Below are positions 55,333-63,243 of a DNA stretch of 64,000 nt, in pieces. Origin of the DNA: Terriglobales bacterium (GTDB lineage: Bacteria > Acidobacteriota > Terriglobia > Terriglobales > Acidobacteriaceae); contig DASRER010000022.1 of assembly GCA_035651995.1 (NCBI GenBank), positions 124,001 through 188,000 on the forward strand, written 5' to 3'. The first letter of the stretch is position 1; each line of letters begins with the position of its first letter. The notes beneath the pieces are model-generated. The model was not told the DNA's origin. It did no database searches and saw only the letters and a list, made by a program, of their open reading frames with translations. The position numbers and the translations under genes are program-made.

Positions 55333-56478
55333 TCACACGACAATTCTCTTGAACCGGTACGCCGCCAGCATCAGGATGGCCGCGCCCATCCCCAGCAGCA
55401 CGGTGGCATTCCTCCATAGTTCCAGCAGCCCCGCGCCGCGCAGAATCACGCCACGAGAGATTTCCAGCATGTAAGTCGCCGGCACCAGGTAGCTCACGCC
55501 GCGGAAGATGAGCGGCATCGTGTCCCGGGGGAAGATGTAGCCTGAAAGAAAGATGCTGGGCAGCATGATGCCCATGGCCAGCTGCATGGCTTCCACCTGC
55601 GAGTTGGCGCGCGATGAGATCAGCAGCCCCAGCGCCAGGTTCACGAAGATGTAGGTCATTGCCAGCAGCACCAGCAGCACCACGTCGCCGTGGATCGGCA
55701 CCTGGAAGATGAAGCGCATGAACAGCAGAATCACTGTCATCTCCGTCAGGCCGGTCGAGAAGTAGGGAAGGAGCTTCCCCATCATCAACCCCAGCGGCTT
55801 CACCGGGGTGATCAGCAGCTGCTCCAGCGTCCCGCGCTCCTTCTCGCGCACGATCGCGAACGCCGTCAGCATGGTGGTCACAAACAGCAGCAGTACCGCC
55901 ATGAGCCCCGGCAGAAAGAAATTGGGCGAGCGCGAATCCGGGTTGAACATCACCTTCGGCCGGATCTCCACCGGAACCTGGGTATTGGGCGGCAACATGC
56001 GTTGCAGGGACTCATCCAGACCGATTGCGCCGGAAACATTCACCGCCTGGCCAGCCACCGAGGAATCGGACCCATCCACCAACACCAGCACCTGCGCCGT
56101 CTCGCCGCGCAGCAGCCGGCGTTCGAAGTCGAACGGAATCTTCAGTCCGACGCGCGCGCGTCCGGAAACCATCTCCGCGTTCAGGTCCTGGTCTGAGTGG
56201 ACGTACTTGTACACGCGAAACGTGTCGGAGTTGCGGAAGCGGTCCACAAAGGCGCGGCTTTGCTCGCTGCCTTCCGTGCTTCCGGCGCGCTCCATCACGC
56301 CGCTCGCGTCGTAGACCACCGTCTTCACTTGGCGAACGTTGGTATCAATCGCCGCTCCCAGGATCGTCATCTGCACCAGCGGCATGATGAGCGCGAAGAC
56401 CATGGCCGTGGAGTCGCGCCGCATGTGCAGAAACTCCTTGGCGAAGACGGCGTAAAAGCCGCGAAAGGGATTGCTCAT
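55333..56478 (-). CDS. ABC-2 type permease
   Basis: 381 residues. One N-terminal helix (TAMVFALIMPLVQMTILGAA), a large extracytoplasmic loop, then five C-terminal helices with VREKERGTLEQLLITPV, the ABC2 signature. This is the YhhJ/YbhS-like architecture of drug or lipid exporters. It overlaps the ATPase gene by 4 bases. Confidence 0.9.
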   Translation of the reverse strand: MSNPFRGFYAVFAKEFLHMRRDSTAMVFALIMPLVQMTILGAAIDTNVRQVKTVVYDASGVMERAGSTEGSEQSRAFVDRFRNSDTFRVYKYVHSDQDLNAEMVSGRARVGLKIPFDFERRLLRGETAQVLVLVDGSDSSVAGQAVNVSGAIGLDESLQRMLPPNTQVPVEIRPKVMFNPDSRSPNFFLPGLMAVLLLFVTTMLTAFAIVREKERGTLEQLLITPVKPLGLMMGKLLPYFSTGLTEMTVILLFMRFIFQVPIHGDVVLLVLLAMTYIFVNLALGLLISSRANSQVEAMQLAMGIMLPSIFLSGYIFPRDTMPLIFRGVSYLVPATYMLEISRGVILRGAGLLELWRNATVLLGMGAAILMLAAYRFKRIVV

Positions 56479-57461
56479 GCCGGCACTCCTTCCGCTTCCG
56501 CGCGCCGGTACGTCAGCTCCACGAACACGTCTTCCAGGTCGGGCAGCAGCGGCCGAACCTCCTCCACTTCGACACCGATGCGGCGCAGTTCGGCGCCGAA
56601 CTCCTCGGCCGGAACCTTTTCGTCCACCAGCGCGTGAATCGAACGGCCGAAGATGGTCGCGCTGCGCAGGAACGGCAGGGTCCGCGCCTTGCGCAGCGCC
56701 GAGGTCACGTTCGCTGTCGCCACTTCATAACGCCGCGTCCCCGCCGGCGAAACCTCGGGCAACCGGCGCAGCGTTTCCGGCGTGCCGTCCGCGATGATCG
56801 ACCCGAAGTAGATGTAGGCCAGGTGGCTGCACCGCTCGGCTTCGTCCATGTAGTGCGTAGTCACAAAGAAGGTGATCCCATGGCCGGAGAGGTCAAAGAG
56901 CAGGTCCCACAGCTTGCGCCGCGCCACCGGATCGATGCCGGCGGTCGGCTCGTCCAGGTAGAGGATCTTGGGATCGTGCAGCAGCGCGCAGCCCAGCGCC
57001 AACCGCTGCTTCCATCCGCCGCTCAGGCGCCCGGCGAGCCGGTCCACATACGGGCCGAGCAGGTTTCGCTCGATTGTCTCCTCCATTTTCCGCGTGAGTT
57101 CGCCGCCCTGCAGGCCGTACACCTGACCGTAGAAACGCAGGTTCTCGCGCACCGTCAGGTCTTCATACAAGCCGAACTTCTGGCTCATATAGCCGATGCG
57201 CGTGCGCACGGTTTCCGGATCGCCGACCACGTTCACGCCGTCCACCCAGGCCGTGCCCGCCGTCGGAGGAAGCAGCCCGGTGAGCATCTTGATGACGGTG
57301 GTCTTGCCGCTGCCGTTCGGACCGAGGAAGCCGAACACCTCGCCGCGTCCCACCTCAAAGCTCACATGGTTGACGGCCACCACGTCGCCAAACTTGCGCG
57401 TGAGCCCCTGCGCGATGATGGCGTGGCCGTTCGGCGGTGCTGAGGACTGTGCGGCGCTCAT
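56475..57461 (-). CDS. ABC transporter ATP-binding protein (exporter)
   Basis: 328 residues. Walker A GPNGSGKTT, signature LSGGWKQRLALG, Walker B ILYLDEPTAGID and H-loop TTHYMDEAE are present. The C-terminal 80-residue extension (ANVTSALRKARTLPF onward) is typical of DrrA/YbhF-type subunits. It overlaps both neighbours by 4 bases (HlyD before, permease after). Confidence 0.92.
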   Translation of the reverse strand: MSAAQSSAPPNGHAIIAQGLTRKFGDVVAVNHVSFEVGRGEVFGFLGPNGSGKTTVIKMLTGLLPPTAGTAWVDGVNVVGDPETVRTRIGYMSQKFGLYEDLTVRENLRFYGQVYGLQGGELTRKMEETIERNLLGPYVDRLAGRLSGGWKQRLALGCALLHDPKILYLDEPTAGIDPVARRKLWDLLFDLSGHGITFFVTTHYMDEAERCSHLAYIYFGSIIADGTPETLRRLPEVSPAGTRRYEVATANVTSALRKARTLPFLRSATIFGRSIHALVDEKVPAEEFGAELRRIGVEVEEVRPLLPDLEDVFVELTYRRAEAEGVPA

Positions 57462-58543
57462 TTCGCCTCCGTAAAGCGCACATCGGCGTGAATGCCGGCG
57501 CGCAATTTGTTCTCGGAGTTCTCCACCCGGAGCTTCACGCCCACCACCTGGTGTTCCCGCTCCGCCTTGGTTTCCACGTTGCGCGGCAGGAACTCGGCCT
57601 GCTGCCGGATCTGCTCCACCCGAGCGCGGAAGGGCTGGTTAGGAAACGCGTCCACCGTCAAGTCCGCCTGCTGCCCCACGCGGATGCGGCCAATTTGGCT
57701 CTGCGGGACGTAAACCATCACGTAGAGCTGGTCGGCCTCGAGCAGACGTGCGATGGGCGCGTTGGCCGGCAGCAGGTCGCCCGGGCGAATGTCCATCACC
57801 TCGACGACGGCGCGCGCCGGCGAGCGCACCTCGCGCTCGGCCCAGTTGGCCTCGGCCTCGCGCAGAGCGCCCTCGGCGCTCTCCACTTGCGCGCGCGCCA
57901 TGGCAATGTCTTCCGCCCGGTTGCCGGTGACAGTTTTCTGTTCGATGGCGGCGGCCTCGCGCAGCCGGCCTTCCGCGGCCGCCACGGCGTGCGCCGCGGT
58001 TTCGGCGGATGCCGTGGCCATGCGGTATTGCGTCTCGGCGTCGTCGCGCTGCTCCCGCGAGACCACGCCCTCTTCGAACAGCTCGCGATAACGCTGCCAC
58101 TTGCGGCCGGCATTCGCCGCGTCCGACCGCGCCCGCTCCAGGTCGGCGCGCGCCTGCTCGATTTCGTGCACCCGGTAGCCGGGCTCTTTGCCGTCGCCCG
58201 CCGCCGCCCGCGCCTGCGCGATTTCCTCGGGACGCGATCCGTGCAGCATCTTCTCGTAGTTGGCCCGCGCCTGCTCCAGGTCGCCCCGTGCCCGCACCAG
58301 CCGCGCTTCCACTTCCGGACTGTCGAACACCAGCAGCACCTGGCCGGCTTCCACGCGGTCCCCCTCGTTGACCAGAACCTTGGCCACACGGCCGCCAATC
58401 TTTGACCCGATGCTGATGTTCCGCGCCTCCAGCGTGCCCGAAGCCGCGAACTTGCTGTCGCCCCGGCGGTACCACGAGGTGGCCGCCAGCGCGGCCAGCG
58501 TGATCGCCGCGATGCCCGAGATGATGATTGCCTTGCGTTTCAT
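57458..58543 (-). CDS. HlyD-family membrane fusion protein
   Basis: 361 residues from ATG 58543. One N-terminal membrane helix (AIIISGIAAITLAALAATSW), a lipoyl/barrel-sandwich half (GSKIGGRVAKVLVNEGDRVE), a long helical hairpin of about 150 residues rich in Ala, Arg and Glu, then the second half (PARAVVEVMDIRPGDLLPAN). It links the ABC exporter to TolC across the periplasm. Confidence 0.9.
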   Translation of the reverse strand: MKRKAIIISGIAAITLAALAATSWYRRGDSKFAASGTLEARNISIGSKIGGRVAKVLVNEGDRVEAGQVLLVFDSPEVEARLVRARGDLEQARANYEKMLHGSRPEEIAQARAAAGDGKEPGYRVHEIEQARADLERARSDAANAGRKWQRYRELFEEGVVSREQRDDAETQYRMATASAETAAHAVAAAEGRLREAAAIEQKTVTGNRAEDIAMARAQVESAEGALREAEANWAEREVRSPARAVVEVMDIRPGDLLPANAPIARLLEADQLYVMVYVPQSQIGRIRVGQQADLTVDAFPNQPFRARVEQIRQQAEFLPRNVETKAEREHQVVGVKLRVENSENKLRAGIHADVRFTEAK

Positions 58544-58595
58544 GAAACTCTCACTTTCGTTTCTCTTTCTCCGGGCGGATACCAAACCGAGGGCC

Positions 58596-58620
58596 GTAGA
58601 GACGTTGCCTGCTACGTCTC
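58596..58620. repeat. Palindromic element L overlapping the TetR stop codon
   Basis: GTAGAGACGTTGC-CT-GCTACGTCTC, one change from the perfect copy at 40918. On the - strand the TetR stop codon TAG (58614-58612) lies in the right half. Confidence 0.85.
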
Positions 58621-59289
58621 ACGTTCCTCGTTCGCGCCGGATGAATCTGAGAGTTGCGACCGAACCGGCGCCGGATGCGTCGCGATTCCGCGCCAGAACA
58701 CATCAATCGCGCGGTCCATCCACTCGTGAACGTCGGCCGGCGGCAGGATTCCCCAGAGCGCGTTGTTGCCGAAAATCGTCTGCTGAAAGAGGCGCGCCAA
58801 CTCCCGCGGCGCCATGTCAGCGCGAATTTCACCCAGGTCCTGGCCGCGCTTCATCACTTGCCCGATCAGTTCCTGTCCGCTTTGCAGCAGCTCACTCATA
58901 CGAACCGTCAGCTCGGCGTACGAGAAAAGCACTCCCAGCAGGCTGCGCAGCATGATCTGGCTCTGCGCCGGCATCGCTGCGATCCTGTGCCCCAGTTCAC
59001 GCAGAATGGGTTCGACCGCGGGAGCGTCCGCCGCTTTCGCCGTCACCGAGGTCACGATCGCGCGCTGTCGCTCCGCCATCGCGAGCAGGATCGATTCCTT
59101 GCCGGGGAAGTAGTTGAAGAACGTCCCCTTGGCCACGTCGGCCTGCTCGGTGATCTGCTCCACCGTCGTGTTGAAGAATCCGTGCTTGGCAAACAGGCGC
59201 ATCGCCGCTTCGAAGATGCGCGCGTGAACTTCCGTCCGGCGCCGTTCGCGGCGGCCGGCAGGTTCCGGGTTGAGATCGAGGGTTGTCAT
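58612..59289 (-). CDS. TetR-family repressor of the exporter
   Basis: 225 residues from ATG 59289. HTH at about 25-60: ARIFEAAMRLFAKHGFFNTT, then VEQITEQADVAKGTFFNYFPGKESIL. The rest is the all-helical ligand domain. The start has no ribosome site, but the predicted promoter places transcription initiation within a few bases of the ATG, so the message may be leaderless. It is the first gene of the TetR-HlyD-ABC-ABC2 run. The last codons are formed by palindrome L. Confidence 0.9.
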   Translation of the reverse strand: MTTLDLNPEPAGRRERRRTEVHARIFEAAMRLFAKHGFFNTTVEQITEQADVAKGTFFNYFPGKESILLAMAERQRAIVTSVTAKAADAPAVEPILRELGHRIAAMPAQSQIMLRSLLGVLFSYAELTVRMSELLQSGQELIGQVMKRGQDLGEIRADMAPRELARLFQQTIFGNNALWGILPPADVHEWMDRAIDVFWRGIATHPAPVRSQLSDSSGANEERET

Positions 59290-59296
59290 GCTGAAG

Positions 59297-59347
59297 TGAC
59301 TGTAAGTCAAAAATGACTTCTAGTCAAATAAAAATGACCGAAAGTCA
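59297..59347 (-). promoter_or_regulatory. TetR promoter with three operator palindromes
   Basis: Three sites: TGACT-GTA-AGTCA (59297-59309), TGACT-TCT-AGTCA (59314-59326) and TGACC-GAA-AGTCA (59335-59347), two perfect and one with a single mismatch. On the - strand, -35 TTGACT (59327-59322) and -10 TACAGT (59304-59299) have a 17-base spacer, so the first two sites cover the promoter elements. Autoregulation and induction of the exporter are inferred. Confidence 0.75.
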
Positions 59348-59671
59348 TAAGGATATTTTCCGGCAAAAGTTGTCAAGCGCCACGCGGAGACCAATTCCGA
59401 CCTAAAGCATTGATCCCATTCGCGATATTTTCCCACCGAAGTCTTCCCATTTTCCCCAGGGGAACTGCTACGCTGGAAGCAGGCTCGCGCACAGGCGCGG
59501 GTTTTCTGCTCTTTGACAAGTCCGGCGCTAACTCCATTAGGCAACATATTTTGCGTGTAAACTCCTTCAGATCAACAGACCAGCAACAGACCTCGGTTGC
59601 TAAGTTCATGATTCCAATCAGACCGAGGGGGGAGGGGGTATATGTCTGATCTGTTTGAGGTCGATACGGTG
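59348..59671. other. Gene-free stretch with a G-run
   Basis: No gene is supported here. Visible items are a possible -35 TTGACA at 59513, a hairpin-like GCTCGCGC...GCGCGGGTTTT, CCTCGG/CCGAGG near 59591 and 59623, and a run GGGGGGAGGGGG at 59627-59638 followed by TATATG. It may be the leader of truA or contain a small RNA. Confidence 0.4.
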
Positions 59672-59700
59672 TAGCGGCGGGTGCCCTCGCCCGTCGGCAC
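59672..59700. repeat. Palindromic element P, copy 2
   Basis: TAGCGGCGGGTGCCCTCGCC with CCCGTCGGCAC, as at 47618-47643; the following bases (CRTCAYCRCGGA) are also shared by both copies. Confidence 0.7.
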
Positions 59701-59728
59701 GTCATCGCGGATCGTCGGCTGCGGGGGC

Positions 59729-59775
59729 TGCCCCATTTTTCCGCGCCCCGTTTTTTCGGCGCTGACTTGGGGAAC
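59729..59775. repeat. Palindromic element N, copy 2
   Basis: TGCCCCATTTTTCCGCGCC opposes TTCGGCGC...TTGGGGAAC. It shares the outer TGCCCCA/TTGGGG architecture with 2697-2740. Confidence 0.55.
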
Positions 59776-59816
59776 TCGCTTCAGCGGGATGGCCGCTGTG
59801 CTCAAATAGCCCAGCG

Positions 59817-60620
59817 ATGTCGCGCACGCTGAAAATCACGCTCAGCTACGATGGCTCCGAATTTCACGGCTGGCAGGTGCAGCCGGGAATGCGCACCGTG
59901 CAGGGCACGCTGCAGGAGGCGCTGGCGCGCGTCACCGGAACGCCGGGCCTGCCGCAGAGCTCGGGACGCACCGACGCCGGCGTGCACGCCCTGGGGCAGG
60001 TAGTGAGTTGGGCGACGGAATCTCCCATTCCGCCGGCGAACCTGGTAAAGGCGGTGAACGATCTGCTGCCGTCTTCGGTGCGCGTGCTCGCCGTCGAGGA
60101 AGTGGCCTCCGATTTTCACGCGCGGCGCTCGGCGAAGAAAAAGACGTATCGCTACCGCATCTATCGCGGCGATATCTGCCCGCCCTTCCTGGCGCGCTAC
60201 GTCTACCACCATCCGTTTCCGCTGAATGAAGACGCGATGGTGGACGCGGCGCCGCTCGTCGAAGGCGAGCACGACTTCACCTCGTTCGCCGCGGTTGATC
60301 CTGACCGCAGCGCGCGAAACGCCGGTGAGCGGAGCGATGGTGGCGACGACGAGCCGCTCTCCAACGTGCGCACCATATTCGAGTCGCGCTGGGAGAGCGA
60401 CCGCGACGAGCTGATCTACACCGTTTGCGGCTCGGGCTTCCTGCACCACATGGTGCGGAACCTGGTCGGCACATTCCTGCTGGTCGGCAAAGGATCGCTG
60501 ACGCAGCGCGACCTGCGGCGCATCCTGGAGTTGCGCGACCGCTCCGCCGCCGGCCCAACCGCGCCGGCGAGCGGCCTATGCCTGGTGAGCGTGGAGTATG
60601 AAGGCGGCATTTGGTCTTGA
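59817..60620 (+). CDS. truA: tRNA pseudouridine synthase A
   Basis: 267 residues. The catalytic Asp is in SGRTDAGVHALGQV; DFHARRSAKKKTYRYRI, HDFTSF and the C-terminal GSGFLHHMVRNLVGT are also conserved. It modifies U38-40 of the tRNA anticodon stem. An insert of about 15 residues (SARNAGERSDGGDD) lies between HDFTSF and the second half, longer than in most relatives. No ribosome site is clear. Confidence 0.92.
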   Translation: MSRTLKITLSYDGSEFHGWQVQPGMRTVQGTLQEALARVTGTPGLPQSSGRTDAGVHALGQVVSWATESPIPPANLVKAVNDLLPSSVRVLAVEEVASDFHARRSAKKKTYRYRIYRGDICPPFLARYVYHHPFPLNEDAMVDAAPLVEGEHDFTSFAAVDPDRSARNAGERSDGGDDEPLSNVRTIFESRWESDRDELIYTVCGSGFLHHMVRNLVGTFLLVGKGSLTQRDLRRILELRDRSAAGPTAPASGLCLVSVEYEGGIWS

Positions 60621-60721
60621 GCCCTTGGCAATTAGCCGGGCACTTGAGCCGCGCAGGGTCTTCATCGGACCACCACGGACCTCGGCGGCCAAGTGCTGAC
60701 GGCTGGGCGCCAGGCGCCGTC
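60618..60721. repeat. Heptad-armed element between truA and the hemerythrin gene
   Basis: Left arm TTGAGCC, CTTGGCA, ATTAGCC, a body with CCACGGACCTCGG (related to the spacer at 34041), and right arm GGCCAAG, TGCTGAC, GGCTGGG, CGCCAGG (60687-60714). The element fills the whole space between the truA stop and the hemerythrin stop. Confidence 0.75.
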
Positions 60722-61417
60722 TTACGTGAACTTCGCCAGGTCATAGATCCCCAGCGATTTCTCGATTTCGGCGACCTTTTCGACTTCGCCCTCGAAGCCT
60801 TCGGCGCCGAACAGCTCGTGTTCGCGCTTTTCGAAGTCTTCGCCGAGAGCGTCGTACTCGTGTTGCGAGACCAGGCTGTGCAGTGCGGGAAAGAGCACGG
60901 TGTCTTCGCGCGCCTCGTGCGGCCGATACATCCGGACGAAGTGCGAAATCGCGCCGGCAACCTCGCCGCGGCTGGCGGGTTGCTTCAGCGCGGCGGCAGT
61001 GGAGAGCTTCTGGATCTTTTCGGTGTCGTTGCGTCCCGCCTCGTGCTGGCGCCGCAGGACCTTGACCAGGTCCGTTAGCTGGTGCGCCTTCTCGAAGCGC
61101 GGGAAGATGTAATCTTCTTCCAGCTTCTCGTGATAGTCCTCGATGAAGCGGCGGATGATGCTGGCCGAATCGGCGAGAAGCTTGGGGTCGAACCTGAGCG
61201 CCTGGGCGACGGAGGCGTCGATCCTTCGCAGGCACTCTTCGTAGACCAGCAGCACGCGGTTGAGCAGCCCGTGCTCGCGCATCAGGTCTTCGGTGGGCGA
61301 GACGTCTTCTTCCGCCGGGGCGGGTCCGGAGACCTGCTGGGCGATGACGGGCCACGCGGACGCGGCGCCTGTCAGTGCGGCGGTTTTGTAAAGAAAGCTT
61401 CGGCGGGTGTGGTTCAT
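60722..61417 (-). CDS. Tat-exported hemerythrin-like HHE protein
   Basis: 231 residues. N-terminal HTRRSFLYKTAALTG is a twin-arginine signal. The HHE motifs follow: LMREHGLLNRVL, DYHEKLEEDYIFP, RRQHEAGR and YRPHEAREDTVLFP, which together supply the di-iron ligands. It could bind oxygen or NO, or act as an iron-repair protein in the periplasm. Confidence 0.87.
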   Translation of the reverse strand: MNHTRRSFLYKTAALTGAASAWPVIAQQVSGPAPAEEDVSPTEDLMREHGLLNRVLLVYEECLRRIDASVAQALRFDPKLLADSASIIRRFIEDYHEKLEEDYIFPRFEKAHQLTDLVKVLRRQHEAGRNDTEKIQKLSTAAALKQPASRGEVAGAISHFVRMYRPHEAREDTVLFPALHSLVSQHEYDALGEDFEKREHELFGAEGFEGEVEKVAEIEKSLGIYDLAKFT

Positions 61418-61522
61418 GCCAGCCTCCGTATGGCGCGCCCTAGTAGCCTATAGAGCTGTTGATTACAATAAAAGTTGCGCACGCGCCGCTCGGAATGCGC
61501 AGATCACCAGCGAGGAAAAAAC

Positions 61523-61843
61523 TTGTCGAGTTCTGCAACCGTTTTGCCGCAGCTGGCCAACCACAAGCTGAAGGTCAAGAAGCCCGGACAGCGCTCCTGC
61601 AACGAAAAGGATGCTAAGGGAAAAATCTGCGCCGGTCACTTGAAGCGCTGGTTCTACGCCGACGACGTGAAAGAGCAGGCTTGCGGCGACATTGAGAAGG
61701 CGTTCGGCCCGAAGGCCGAGATTTACCGCTGCGAGCACTGCAAGACGCTGTATCTGCCGAACACCGAGGACCCAAGCGGCCTCAACGTCGCCGGCAAAGG
61801 CTCGATCTCCACGTTCGGGTTGACGCTGCCGCCGAAAACCTAG
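61523..61843 (+). CDS. Small cysteine-containing protein of unknown function
   Basis: 106 residues from a TTG at 61523, chosen because GAGG lies 7 bases upstream; earlier codons are not preceded by one. CEHCKTLYLP near the C-terminus and two further cysteines (SCNEKD, ICAGHLK) could bind zinc. A basic start (LANHKLKVKKPGQRSC) suggests nucleic acid binding. No family is recognised. Its stop codon TAG is also the first three bases of the following heptad array. Confidence 0.65.
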   Translation: MSSSATVLPQLANHKLKVKKPGQRSCNEKDAKGKICAGHLKRWFYADDVKEQACGDIEKAFGPKAEIYRCEHCKTLYLPNTEDPSGLNVAGKGSISTFGLTLPPKT

Positions 61844-61924
61844 CAGTTAGCATTTGGCATTGAGCACTTCGCCCATCAACCCTCTGGCGAGCCAGAAGCC
61901 CAGAACCGAAAGCCGGGAGCGCCC
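61841..61924. repeat. Twelve-unit heptad array filling a stop-to-start gap exactly
   Basis: 84 bases (12 x 7) from the stop codon TAG at 61841 to the base before the TTG start at 61925. Units begin TAGCAGT, TAGCATT, TGGCATT, GAGCACT and end AGCCGGG, AGCGCCC. The register is kept throughout, although units in the centre (TCGCCCA, TCAACCC, TCTGGCG) are more diverged. GGGAG near the end may be the ribosome site of the next gene. Confidence 0.88.
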
Positions 61925-63157
61925 TTGAAACCTGCCGAACTCATCTACGACTGGAACACGGTGAACGGCGGCGCGTTCAGGCCCGCGGGTCGCGTGTTGC
62001 TCAACGACGAGAGCCTGCGCGACGGCCTGCAATCTCCCTCGGTCAAAGATCCCACGCTCGATGAGAAGGTCGAGATCCTCCACCTGATGGAAGCTCTGGG
62101 CATCAACATGCTCGACATCGGGCTTCCTGGCGCGGGCAAGCGCGCCTACGAGCAATGCGAGCGCCTGGCGCGCGAGATCGCCACGGCGAAGCTTGCCATC
62201 CGGCCCAACTGCGCCGCGCGCACGCACAAGAACGACATCACGCCCATCGCCGAGATCTCGCAAAAGGCCGGCATCCAGATCGAGGCCGCGACCTTCATCG
62301 GCTCCAGCCCGATTCGCCGCTACGCCGAGAACTGGACCGGCGACTTCCTGCTCAAGACCACCGAAGAAGCGGTGAAGTACGTCGTCTCGCTCGGGCTTCC
62401 GGCGATGTTTGTCACCGAAGACACCACACGCTGCGATCCCGAGACGGTGAAGCGGCTGTATGCGACCGCCATCAACTGCGGCGCGCGCTCCATCGTCATC
62501 TGCGACACGGTGGGACACGTGACGCCGACTGGCGTGACCAACCTGGTCCGCTTCGTGATCGAGGAAGTGGTGAAGCCGTCCGGCGAAACCATCCGCGTGG
62601 ACTGGCACGGGCATTGCGATCGCGGACTTGCCATCGCCAATTCGCTCGCCGCACTGGCGGCTGGATGCGAATGCGTGCACGCGACCGCCATCGGCGTGGG
62701 CGAACGCGTGGGCAACACGCAGATGGACCAGATGCTGGTGAACCTGAAGCTGATGGGCGTCGAGCCTTGGACGCAGCAGGACCTGACGCGGCTGAAGGAT
62801 TATTGCGCGGCCGTCTCGCGCGCGACGGGCGTTCCGATCCCCAGGAACTATCCCGTGCTCGGCGACGACGCCTTCCGCACCGCCACCGGCGTTCACGCCG
62901 CGGCGGTGATCAAGGCGCTGCGCAAAAACGACGTCGAGCTGGCCAACACCGTTTATTCCGGCGTTCCGTCACACTTCTTCGGCCTCGAGCAGGTGATCGA
63001 GATCGGCCCCATGTCGGGCAAGTCGAACGTGCTGTTCTGGCTGGAGCGGCGCGGAATGAAGGTGAGTGAAGACGTGGTGGAGCGCATCTACCAGCGCGCC
63101 AAGCAGAGCGACCGCACGTTAACGGAAGCCGAGATCCTCGCCTGCTGCAAGCGATGA
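61925..63157 (+). CDS. HMGL/LeuA-family acyltransferase or lyase
   Basis: 410 residues from a TTG with GGGAG 6 bases upstream. LNDESLRDGLQSP holds the catalytic Arg-Asp pair, DWHGHCDRGLAIANSLAAL the HxH metal ligands, and GVGERVGNTQMDQ the LeuA-type glycine motif. The length and C-terminal part fit 2-isopropylmalate or homocitrate synthase without the regulatory domain. Citramalate or HMG-CoA lyase-like chemistry is not excluded. It has no leu neighbours here. Confidence 0.83.
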   Translation: MKPAELIYDWNTVNGGAFRPAGRVLLNDESLRDGLQSPSVKDPTLDEKVEILHLMEALGINMLDIGLPGAGKRAYEQCERLAREIATAKLAIRPNCAARTHKNDITPIAEISQKAGIQIEAATFIGSSPIRRYAENWTGDFLLKTTEEAVKYVVSLGLPAMFVTEDTTRCDPETVKRLYATAINCGARSIVICDTVGHVTPTGVTNLVRFVIEEVVKPSGETIRVDWHGHCDRGLAIANSLAALAAGCECVHATAIGVGERVGNTQMDQMLVNLKLMGVEPWTQQDLTRLKDYCAAVSRATGVPIPRNYPVLGDDAFRTATGVHAAAVIKALRKNDVELANTVYSGVPSHFFGLEQVIEIGPMSGKSNVLFWLERRGMKVSEDVVERIYQRAKQSDRTLTEAEILACCKR

Positions 63158-63243
63158 AATTGCCGAATTGCCGAACCGCGGAATGGCCGAATTGGAGATG
63201 TGCTGCCAATTCCGCAGTCCGGCGCTTCCGCAATTCGGCAATG
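63158..63243. repeat. 8-base-period inverted repeat C, copy 2, filling the intergenic gap
   Basis: Units AATTGCCG twice, AACCGCGG, AATGGCCG, AATTGGAG (63158-63197) face CCAATTCC...GCAATTCGGC (63206-63240). The element starts at the base after the LeuA-like stop and ends in the ATG of the next gene. Confidence 0.88.
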
